From Phycisphaerales bacterium (GTDB lineage Bacteria; Planctomycetota; Phycisphaerae; Phycisphaerales; UBA1924), in contig JAJDDN010000004.1 of NCBI GenBank assembly GCA_029260295.1, forward strand, positions 112,705 through 176,704: DNA of 64,000 nucleotides, written 5' to 3'. The notes under the pieces were generated by a model. The model was not told the origin of the DNA. It saw only the letters and a list, made by a program, of their open reading frames with translations, and ran no database searches. The position numbers were made by a program, and so were the translations under genes. This document shows, piece after piece, positions 8,563 to 17,164 of the stretch. Each line of letters starts with the position of its first letter. Positions within the stretch are counted from its first letter, which is position 1.

Positions 8563-11040
8563 TCAGGGATCCGTCACGCCACTCAAGAGCATCGCACTCG
8601 AATCGAGCCAACGCTCCCAATCCCCCCGGTCCATAGGAAGATTCGGATCCTCCCACACATCATCGGGGATCGTGGAATAGAACCGCCGCGCCCGCTCGTT
8701 GGCCGTCGCGGCCCGCCCAATCTCGTCCTTGGCGATATACGAGTTCACAATCTGAACCATCGCCACCAGCGACGCCGGGTCATCGGAATACCGATCCCGA
8801 GCGATGTCGTAGTACCGGATCGCCTCGTCATAATCATCAAGATCAAAGGCACAGTCACCCATATAGAAATACGCGTTCCGCAGCGCGATCGACTCGAAAA
8901 TCCCCATCCGACCAAGCTTCAATGTGGCCAACGCTCTGATTGCACTCTCGTAATGCTCGATCGCGCGAGCACGGTGTGTCCGCATCTTTGATGCGCGATC
9001 ATTCCGCTCGGCGGCCGGCATCGAATCACCCATCGATAACTCGATCTTGTCGCCCATACGCCGGTGCGCCTCGGCTAAGCGAAAAATCACCACCGCGGTC
9101 TCTGGGTCGCCCTCGTACCGAGCCACAAACTCCTCGTACCGTTCGATCGCACGCGCCGCACGCCCGGTAGAATCATAATGACCCGCCAGCTCCAACAAGG
9201 CGGTCCGGTACAACTCGGTCTCGGTCGAAACCTTCGTACCGCTCAACACCGTAAGCAGCAACTGCTCGGCCTTTTCATCATTCTCTTCGTCTTCATCGTA
9301 CAAATACGCCTGAGCCAAAGGCACAAAGCTCGCATCAGCAAACGGCCCAATGTCCGCCCCAAGCACACCCTCCCGATCCTGGATTAACTGTTCAAAGATC
9401 TCTGCAGACTTCTGGAAATCCCCTACCGCCCTCAGCGATTGACCCAGCCGAAACAACGCCTCGGCATATCTCGGATCCGATGGCATCGAGTTGGCGTAGG
9501 TTTGGAATGCAATAATCGCCTCGTGCTGATCCCCGGCCCGGTCAAACAAATCCGCAGAAATCCACAGCGAACTCGCGTGCCTTGGCAGGTTTGACACGAT
9601 GTACCGCTCCGAATGCATCCGAGCATTACTCGCCGCCGCGATCAGATGCCGTTGCACCTGGGCCCTCGTTGACGGATCAAGACTCAGAAGCGATCGTGTT
9701 TTCTCGATCGAGTTTCCAAGCAACTTCTCGGCCATCGCCTTGTGCCCGTCCATCAGCATCTCAAAGATTTCGGGCGGGAACTCATTGACACGGAACAGCC
9801 GCTCCCCGAGTGCCGTATACCGCAAACTGTCCTCAGGAACCCCGGCCGCCAATGTATCGGAGGCCCGAGCAAGTATCGAATCGAGCACCTGCTTTCGGCT
9901 CGGTTCTGACTCGATCCCAAGCGAGTTGTAGTTACTCACCAGCGTCTCATATGCATCAATCGAAAGTTCGGATTCGCTCACCGCGGCCTGGGTCTCGCCA
10001 AGCCCAACAAGAGCCCAAGGGTACACCCGATCACGCGAATAGTTCTCCGAAATCTGTGCGTACAAATCACGCGCCTCGTAGGTGTTCCCCTCGGTGTCTT
10101 CGAGCTGGGCATGAGCAAGCAGGATCTCAGAGTAATGAGCGTCCCCCGCACCCGACTGGTCATACGCGTGCTCGATCTGCTTCCGGGCATGGTCATTGGC
10201 GCCAAGCACCAGATACCCACGAGCAAGGAGCAGGTGCAATCTCGATCGACCATCCGCCTGCGCCCGCTCAAGGCGGGGCATCTCCCGGAGAATCCGCGTT
10301 ATGGTCTCGTCAACAAAGCCCTTCTCAAGCTGGATCCGTGCCTGGCGTTCCATCGCCCAGACCCGCTCATCCATCGCCAGTTCGGCATCGGTGAGCATCG
10401 AGTTGAGAACCTCCATCGCAGGCTCAACTTCAGGGGCAGGACGATCGAGCAGATTCTCGACGATCTTGTGATTCAAATCATCCCGCAGATCCCGCCGAGT
10501 ATCAGGGATTTGCGAAGCCCGTATCTTGGCGGTATTCATCTCTCCACGCGCCAGATATACCCGCGACAAAGCCGCGAGATCCGCCGCCTCAAGCAACGCC
10601 CCCAAACGCTCAGCCTCTAGATACTCCCTGATAATCGACACATGGTTCCGGTCATCCTCAAAGCCCGCTGCACGCTGACCACGATCAATCGCACGCGCCT
10701 TGTTAAGATGATAATGAATCCGCTCTTCATTGGTCGCTCCCTCAGGATCGACTACCCACGGGTACACCTTCGTATTGAGCAGGTCGATCGCCTCCGTATA
10801 CAACTCCGCTTTGAGCAACGCATCGGATTGCTTGAGCGCCGGCACAACGACCGGGTCCGGCTTGGTCGAAATCGTGTACGCCAGCCCCAACATCAAAACA
10901 CCACCCGCAGCCAGCAGCGCCGGCGTCTGCCACAAACTCCGCCACTCTTTCCGGACAAGTTCAACCGGATCGATCGCCGGCCCAGCGTCTACTTCCCCGC
11001 CCTCGTCAACCGTTTCGTCATGTACTGGTTCTTCGCTCAC
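8563..11040 (-). CDS. Large TPR-repeat protein with one membrane segment
   Basis: About 825 residues: an acidic N-terminus, a single membrane helix (about residues 40-58, ALLAAGGVLMLGLAYTIS), then a long run of helix-pair repeats. Clear TPR units include YAEALFRLGQSLRAVGDFQKSAEIFEQL, RTALLELAGHYDSTGRAARAIERYEEF and NAYFYMGDCAFDLDDYDEAIRYYDIA. The layout suggests an inner-membrane anchor holding a periplasmic scaffold, as in YfgM- or BamD-like proteins, but no specific partner can be named. A GTG at 11040 with GAGGA 6 bases upstream is preferred over the TTG at 11058. It lies 130 bases before the flagellar operon on the same strand and may be co-transcribed. Confidence 0.75.
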   Translation of the reverse strand: MSEEPVHDETVDEGGEVDAGPAIDPVELVRKEWRSLWQTPALLAAGGVLMLGLAYTISTKPDPVVVPALKQSDALLKAELYTEAIDLLNTKVYPWVVDPEGATNEERIHYHLNKARAIDRGQRAAGFEDDRNHVSIIREYLEAERLGALLEAADLAALSRVYLARGEMNTAKIRASQIPDTRRDLRDDLNHKIVENLLDRPAPEVEPAMEVLNSMLTDAELAMDERVWAMERQARIQLEKGFVDETITRILREMPRLERAQADGRSRLHLLLARGYLVLGANDHARKQIEHAYDQSGAGDAHYSEILLAHAQLEDTEGNTYEARDLYAQISENYSRDRVYPWALVGLGETQAAVSESELSIDAYETLVSNYNSLGIESEPSRKQVLDSILARASDTLAAGVPEDSLRYTALGERLFRVNEFPPEIFEMLMDGHKAMAEKLLGNSIEKTRSLLSLDPSTRAQVQRHLIAAASNARMHSERYIVSNLPRHASSLWISADLFDRAGDQHEAIIAFQTYANSMPSDPRYAEALFRLGQSLRAVGDFQKSAEIFEQLIQDREGVLGADIGPFADASFVPLAQAYLYDEDEENDEKAEQLLLTVLSGTKVSTETELYRTALLELAGHYDSTGRAARAIERYEEFVARYEGDPETAVVIFRLAEAHRRMGDKIELSMGDSMPAAERNDRASKMRTHRARAIEHYESAIRALATLKLGRMGIFESIALRNAYFYMGDCAFDLDDYDEAIRYYDIARDRYSDDPASLVAMVQIVNSYIAKDEIGRAATANERARRFYSTIPDDVWEDPNLPMDRGDWERWLDSSAMLLSGVTDP

Positions 11041-11166
11041 AGAGATCCTCGCATACAACAGCCCGCACCCAAACCGGTACGCAGCCTCGTAGACCTCTTA
11101 TATCGGCTCAAATTCAAGACCAACTGAAGTTCTCGGACCAACCAACGCCAGATTCATGCATTCAAC

Positions 11167-12048
11167 TCATGGATCCGTTGCATCCAGATCCACAATCTCA
11201 TGAATCCGGTACGCCCGAACCAGCCGATCCGGGTTGTACACCATCCCCCGAATCGCCCTTTGCGAGGGCTCAGAGAGCTCGATCCGCACAAAATCCCCGT
11301 TTTCAGCCTCAGCACCGCCCCGAGCAATCTCCACCTTCCCAGGCACGAGCACCCCCGATGCCCGCCGTTGATCGTCCTGCAAACTCTTGTATCTCGAAAG
11401 CTCAGATTCCGCGATCACACCACCCTCAGCATCCAAGTTCCGCACAAGCCCGGGCAATCCACGATCTGGATCAAACCAATACTCAGTTATCCCCCACCGC
11501 GATGGCAATGAAATCACAATCCGATCTGATTCCTGATCCCATCGCGTCTCGATCACCCGCTCGGGATCAATCGGCTCGATCCCCAGAGACGAGATCAAAT
11601 CCCCAGGATGCACACTCAGCCCGATCTCATCGGCCCGCTCCGGAGTCAGATTCTCAATCCCCCCGACAAGTGCCACCCGACGATCCGAATCCGAGAGATC
11701 AAACATCCAGTACCGATCACTGCTCGAACCGTACGCAAAGTAGGTCTCCCCCAGCTTCCCGATGGTCAGCGATACCTGGTCAGGACGGGTCACTTGCAGA
11801 TGCCCCTCGCCCTGTTCTTCGAACCCATCGCCCCGTGCATCGGTCCCTTTGATCCGCACCGAAACCCGCGCCCAGAGCCGGTCGATCGACCCGACCCGTT
11901 CGTTATGAGATTCAATAATCTGCGCGACAAACTCATCGTTCAACGGCGAGGGCCGCACGCCTCCGCCGGATCGGCACCCGACACCGATCACGCCCATCGC
12001 GACCAAAAGCACCGCTGCAATCACGCGATTGATCGCCAAACCGCTCAT
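11167..12048 (-). CDS. Putative LolA/DUF4292-like lipoprotein
   Basis: A 293-residue lipoprotein with a signal peptide and the lipobox GVGC at about residue 25. The rest is rich in beta strands, with segments such as GEGHLQVTRPDQVSLTIGKLGETYFAYGSSSDRYWMFDL, reminiscent of the half-barrel fold of LolA/LolB-like proteins that carry lipids or lipoproteins across the periplasm. The family match is by pattern only. The start ATG overlaps the stop of the gene upstream (ATGA), so the two are translationally coupled. Confidence 0.55.
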   Translation of the reverse strand: MSGLAINRVIAAVLLVAMGVIGVGCRSGGGVRPSPLNDEFVAQIIESHNERVGSIDRLWARVSVRIKGTDARGDGFEEQGEGHLQVTRPDQVSLTIGKLGETYFAYGSSSDRYWMFDLSDSDRRVALVGGIENLTPERADEIGLSVHPGDLISSLGIEPIDPERVIETRWDQESDRIVISLPSRWGITEYWFDPDRGLPGLVRNLDAEGGVIAESELSRYKSLQDDQRRASGVLVPGKVEIARGGAEAENGDFVRIELSEPSQRAIRGMVYNPDRLVRAYRIHEIVDLDATDP

Positions 12049-12593
12049 GCCCCGGACTGCTCGAAGTTCATCACCTGACCGAGTTCCTCGATCGCCCCGC
12101 CGATTGACTCGTCGTTCATCTGCGGATCGACCACTTCAAAGACCGGGCCCCCGCCGCCCTTGATCTTCTGGCGGACCACCAGCCTGGCGGGGCCGTCGTC
12201 ATTAGCGGGCAGAGCCCTTTCCAGTTCAATCTTCTTCTTCCGCATCAGCATCAGCGCCAGCAGGTAGCGGAACCCGATCTGCTTGTCCTCGGTCGCTTCG
12301 CCGAGCTGCTCGAACAAATCAAAGATTTCATCGTCTGACACCAAAGGCGTTTTCTTGGACTCCCCGGCCTCGGGAACACGCCGTTTCCAGAACCCGAAGA
12401 GCGTTGCTCCTTCTGGGAACTGGGCCCCCGCATCCCATGCATCAATCGAATACAACACCTTGCTCAGCGTCGTCTCCCCGGCGGTCTCCAGCAGAGCCGC
12501 GACATGCTCCTCGCCAACAGCGAGCTCCCGCCCCGATCCCGCGCAGGTTTCTTGTGATCTGGAAATCTCGTATGGCGATGCTGAACTACTCAT
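12045..12593 (-). CDS. Conserved unknown protein coupled to the lipoprotein gene
   Basis: About 182 residues, not assigned to a family. It has no signal peptide or membrane segment. The middle is helical and rich in Glu, Lys and Arg, with FRYLLALMLMRKKKIELERALPAND, followed by RLVVRQKIKGGGGPVFEVVDPQM. The ATG at 12593 was chosen over one 11 codons earlier because the extra residues are of low quality. It overlaps the downstream lipoprotein start by four bases and follows a small cysteine-rich gene by 46 bases, so the three probably form one transcript. Confidence 0.6.
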   Translation of the reverse strand: MSSSASPYEISRSQETCAGSGRELAVGEEHVAALLETAGETTLSKVLYSIDAWDAGAQFPEGATLFGFWKRRVPEAGESKKTPLVSDDEIFDLFEQLGEATEDKQIGFRYLLALMLMRKKKIELERALPANDDGPARLVVRQKIKGGGGPVFEVVDPQMNDESIGGAIEELGQVMNFEQSGA

Positions 12594-12638
12594 GCACAGA
12601 GTATATGCGATCGAGCCCGGCTCCACTCAGCAAGAAAC

Positions 12639-12875
12639 TCAGCAAGAAACATTGAAGAACCGTTGGTCCGAAGCTTCGGTGCCCCCACCAACCCGGAACT
12701 TGATGCACTGTGAGCATTTGATGCACCGGGCGTTGTATTCGGTCCCCGCCGCGTTCCGGTAGACCCGCTGGTATTGGCCGCTGCAGGTAAACCGCACCCC
12801 CAGCCAGGGGCGTTCGTTTCCTTTGGGATGGGTTTCCCCGGGCGGCGGCGGCCCGGGAACTGCTCTCAAACTCAT
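12639..12875 (-). CDS. Small cysteine-rich (zinc-ribbon-like) protein
   Basis: A short protein of about 78 residues. The N-terminal third is Pro/Gly-rich. The rest holds cysteines in the order FTCSGQYQ, then ARCIKCSQC, then a final Cys at the C-terminus, a spacing that could bind one metal ion. It has no recognisable catalytic motif. The ATG at 12875 (MSLRAVPG) is chosen over an upstream ATG. It is upstream of and close to the next two genes on the same strand. It might also be an RNA- or protein-binding accessory factor; nothing in the sequence decides this. Confidence 0.5.
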   Translation of the reverse strand: MSLRAVPGPPPPGETHPKGNERPWLGVRFTCSGQYQRVYRNAAGTEYNARCIKCSQCIKFRVGGGTEASDQRFFNVSC

Positions 12876-12988
12876 ACTCCCTCTATCGTCCCGCCCCTGC
12901 AACTATCTTTACAGCCCGTTCCAATTCCCCGCTTGAACCCCTGATTTGAACACAACCCCGCCGTTTGCTGGTAGAATCCCTGCTATAC

Positions 12989-13906
12989 ATGGCCGGCGTT
13001 CTCTCCATCTTGCCCGATCCCCCTCTCCCACCAACCCCCGTCGGGCTTATCGCCGGCGGCGGACGCCTCCCCATCCTCATCGCCCAAGGGCTCAAAGAGA
13101 TGGGCCACCCCGTCCATGGAGTCGGGCTCCACAACTGCTACGACCCAAATCTCCCGGAGCTCTGCGACAGCTTCAAAGACGCCGGGATCCTCCGCATCGG
13201 ATCATGGGGGCGTAGACTCCGCAGCAAGGATGTCCACCACGCCATCATGGTCGGCAATGTTGATAAATCCGAGATGATGCACGCACGCTGGCGGTTTATC
13301 AAAAATATCCCAGATCTCACAACGCTAATGATGCTTTATAAACATGTCCGCCATGATCGGCGTTCCCATGCATTACTCAAGGCCGTCGCCGAAGAACTCG
13401 ACCGGAAGGGAGTCTCACTCATCGATTCAACAATCCCCATCAAAAGCCAGCTCGCCCAGCCCGGCGTCATGACCCTCACCCAGCCGACCACCTCCCAGCA
13501 GGCCGACATCCACTTCGTCTGGCCATTGCTCACAGAACTCTTGAGGCTCGACATCGGGCAATCGCTCGCTGTCCGCGATCTCGATGTCGTTTCAGTTGAA
13601 GCGGTCGAGGGCACCGATCGCATGATCGAGCGGACCGCCGCACTCTGCAAACGCGGCGGCTGGACCCTCGCCAAGGGCGCCCGCGCCCAGCACGACCGCC
13701 GATCCGATGTCCCCACCGTCGGGCTCCAAACAATCGAGAACCTCGCCAAGCACGGCGGCACCTGCCTGGCGATCGCCGCCGGTGATGTCATCATGCTCGA
13801 TAGAATCGAGATGATCGAACGCGCCGACGAGCTCAAAATCGCCATCGTCGGCGTCCCCGTCACCCACCACCCGTTGACATCCACCTCGACCACCGAACTC
13901 CAGTAG
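12989..13906 (+). CDS. lpxI: UDP-2,3-diacylglucosamine pyrophosphatase LpxI
   Basis: LpxI hydrolyses UDP-2,3-diacylglucosamine to lipid X and UMP in lipid A synthesis, replacing LpxH in many non-proteobacterial lineages. The N-terminal domain starts with GLIAGGGRLPILIAQGLKEMG. The C-terminal domain has the family stretch VEAVEGTDRMIERTAALCKRGGWTLAKGARAQHDRRSDVPTVGLQTI, which contains the conserved Glu, Asp and Lys residues, then GTCLAIAAGDVIMLD. The length of about 305 residues is slightly above the usual 270-280. The ATG at 12989 is chosen over a TTG eight codons earlier. Its presence indicates an outer membrane with lipid A. Confidence 0.9.
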   Translation: MAGVLSILPDPPLPPTPVGLIAGGGRLPILIAQGLKEMGHPVHGVGLHNCYDPNLPELCDSFKDAGILRIGSWGRRLRSKDVHHAIMVGNVDKSEMMHARWRFIKNIPDLTTLMMLYKHVRHDRRSHALLKAVAEELDRKGVSLIDSTIPIKSQLAQPGVMTLTQPTTSQQADIHFVWPLLTELLRLDIGQSLAVRDLDVVSVEAVEGTDRMIERTAALCKRGGWTLAKGARAQHDRRSDVPTVGLQTIENLAKHGGTCLAIAAGDVIMLDRIEMIERADELKIAIVGVPVTHHPLTSTSTTELQ

Positions 13907-13921
13907 TTATTATAAATAGTC

Positions 13922-14575
13922 ATGGATCCCTCCCCCAAACCATCCGAGGCCGACGCGTACACATATGTGTCGAGGGGCGGGCTCAAACTCCACCACGCCC
14001 TCGCCGAGCTCAATCTCGACCCCACAAATCTCATCTGCGCCGACTTCGGATGCTCCACCGGCGGCTTCACCGACTGCCTCCTCCACCATGGCGCAACCCA
14101 TGTCCACTGCATCGACACCGCCTACGGCCAGCTCGCCTGGAAACTCCGCCAAGACGACCGAACAACAGTCCACGAACGCTCAAACGCCCTGCATACAGAC
14201 CCCCCAAAGTTGGTCGCCGAGCAAGGCGGGGTTGATTTGATCGTCATGGATCTCGGCTGGACCAAACAAGTACGAGCCCTCGCCGCCGCGCGAACCTGGC
14301 TCAAGGACGACGGGCGGGCCATCTCCCTCGTCAAGCCCCACTACGAAGCGACCAAAGAAGAACTCGAAGAAGGCATGATCCTCGATCCGGCACTTGCAGA
14401 ATCCATCGCCGAACGCGTGCGGGATTCATTGCCTGAGATGGGCTGGGAAGTCCTGGGCTGGACCCAATCGCCGCTTCTGGGCAGCGCACGAAACAAGAAA
14501 CGCAAGAACAAAGGCAAAGGCAACCCCGAATGGCTTGTCCTTCTCACTCCATCCCATCAGGAGAAATCAGAATGA
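13922..14575 (+). CDS. TlyA/FtsJ-like RNA methyltransferase without S4 domain
   Basis: A Rossmann-fold SAM-dependent methyltransferase of the TlyA group. TlyA enzymes make 2'-O-methylcytidine in rRNA. The signature YVSRGGLKLHHAL is followed by the SAM motif DFGCSTGGFTDCLLHHGA, the acidic strand VHCIDTAYGQLAWKL and the catalytic-region stretch LIVMDLGWTKQ ... SLVKPHYE. At 217 residues it starts almost at the RGGLKL signature and so lacks the N-terminal S4 RNA-binding domain usual in TlyA. The C-terminus has a basic tail (NKKRKNKGKGN) that might replace it. It follows lpxI by 15 bases and overlaps the next gene by ATGA. Confidence 0.82.
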   Translation: MDPSPKPSEADAYTYVSRGGLKLHHALAELNLDPTNLICADFGCSTGGFTDCLLHHGATHVHCIDTAYGQLAWKLRQDDRTTVHERSNALHTDPPKLVAEQGGVDLIVMDLGWTKQVRALAAARTWLKDDGRAISLVKPHYEATKEELEEGMILDPALAESIAERVRDSLPEMGWEVLGWTQSPLLGSARNKKRKNKGKGNPEWLVLLTPSHQEKSE

Positions 14576-15237
14576 ACTGGCGCGACCACATTGACCAATG
14601 GAGCAAAGCCGTCAAGCCTCACATTGATGGCAAAGTTCATTGCGATATTCGAGGTCCAGCCAGCGAAGACGAGCTTGATGACCTTGAAGACGAGCTTTGC
14701 TATGAAATCCCTGAATGCCTACGAACATTCATGGAAGACGAATCTGCTTATATCGACTTCTGGTGGAATCTCCGATCAGATGTTGTCCCGCTCGATGTCC
14801 CGGACAGACCCTATGGCGGATACATCGAGTTCAATCCCCAAACTCTTATCAATATCAATGCTGACCGTACGGGTTTCCTTCGCGGAGACCTTCCAGAGAT
14901 CGTCATTCGACAATGGCAACAATCCTTCCGGTTTCTCGGCGTTCCAAATGGGGATGCGATTGCACTCGACACATTCCAAAACCCAGATGAGCCACCGGTC
15001 ATTTACCTCAACCATGAAGAACCAGAAAAACAGGTTCGGCTCGCCGATTCATTCCAAGAGTTCATTGATGCTTGGTTTGTTCTCGGTTGCGTTGGCCCAG
15101 AAGGCTGGAATATTCGCCACTTTATAACCGACAAAGGCAAACCGCTTCCAGAGTTCGAGAACGGCAGTGCGACAAGCAAGCTGGATATCACCTGCCCAAA
15201 CACAATCGCATTCAGAAGCTTCTTTGGTTTGAAATAG
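14572..15237 (+). CDS. SMI1/KNR4-family protein
   Basis: A 221-residue acidic protein with the layout of the SMI1/KNR4 (SUKH) superfamily: early ASEDELDDLEDELCYEIPECLRTFM, then a Trp-containing loop, then NGDAIALDTFQNPDEPPVIYLNHEEPEKQVRLADSFQEFIDAWFVLGC. In bacteria this fold is often an immunity protein against polymorphic toxins, but also occurs in housekeeping roles. No toxin gene lies beside it here. The start ATG overlaps the methyltransferase stop (ATGA) and has AGGAG upstream, so it is translationally coupled. It is richer in A and T than its neighbours, which suggests later acquisition. Confidence 0.75.
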   Translation: MNWRDHIDQWSKAVKPHIDGKVHCDIRGPASEDELDDLEDELCYEIPECLRTFMEDESAYIDFWWNLRSDVVPLDVPDRPYGGYIEFNPQTLININADRTGFLRGDLPEIVIRQWQQSFRFLGVPNGDAIALDTFQNPDEPPVIYLNHEEPEKQVRLADSFQEFIDAWFVLGCVGPEGWNIRHFITDKGKPLPEFENGSATSKLDITCPNTIAFRSFFGLK

Positions 15238-15258
15238 ACGGACGAACTTTCTCTTCCC

Positions 15259-15326
15259 CTAGTGGCTAGTGGCCAATGGCTAGTCCCTCAATTAAAAAAC
15301 CGCACCCTCTCGGTCGCGGCTCGTTC
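15259..15326 (-). repeat. Dispersed repeat: AGTGGC-rich part plus GAGCCGCGACCG part
   Basis: Read on the minus strand, this non-coding stretch starts ACGAGCCGCGACCGAGAGGG, runs through a T-rich link and ends in copies of a CTAGCCA/CTAGCCATTGG unit. The first part recurs, diverged, at 48345-48369 (GAGCCGCGACCG, then GAGGAAGCGG). The element therefore belongs to a dispersed repeat family distinct from the TCTT hairpins. It fills the 110-base gap between two genes that point toward each other. Confidence 0.6.
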
Positions 15327-15347
15327 ATTCAAATTTAGAACTTCAAC

Positions 15348-16926
<1,579 letters not shown>

Positions 16927-17050
16927 ATAAATCTCGGAAACAACTCCCGAAATAGGCCACTATTGACCGTCACATGTTCTTCTAGTGCGTCATACTGGCC
17001 ATCGCTTTCGGCTCGCCATCCATCACCTCCTCAGAGCCACCGCTAGACAT

Positions 17051-17066
17051 TGGCATAAGAGTTGCA
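17051..17066 (+). promoter_or_regulatory. Sigma-54-type promoter upstream of the PQQ/dockerin gene
   Basis: The 16 bases TGGCAT-AAGAG-TTGCA match the sigma-54 consensus TGGCAC-N5-TTGCA at all but one position, with GG and GC exactly ten bases apart. Transcription would begin near 17077, 88 bases before the ATG at 17165. The rest of the 238-base gap after obg has no gene. Two NtrC-type activators are encoded in the window and could act here. Confidence 0.7.
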
Positions 17067-17164
17067 TGTAGATTCCCGGTCCATGCCGTTCGGACTCGAA
17101 ACTTTGATCTCAATACTCTTTCAGACCCAGCCCCGCTGGACTTGCATGGAAGTAGGCAACCCCG

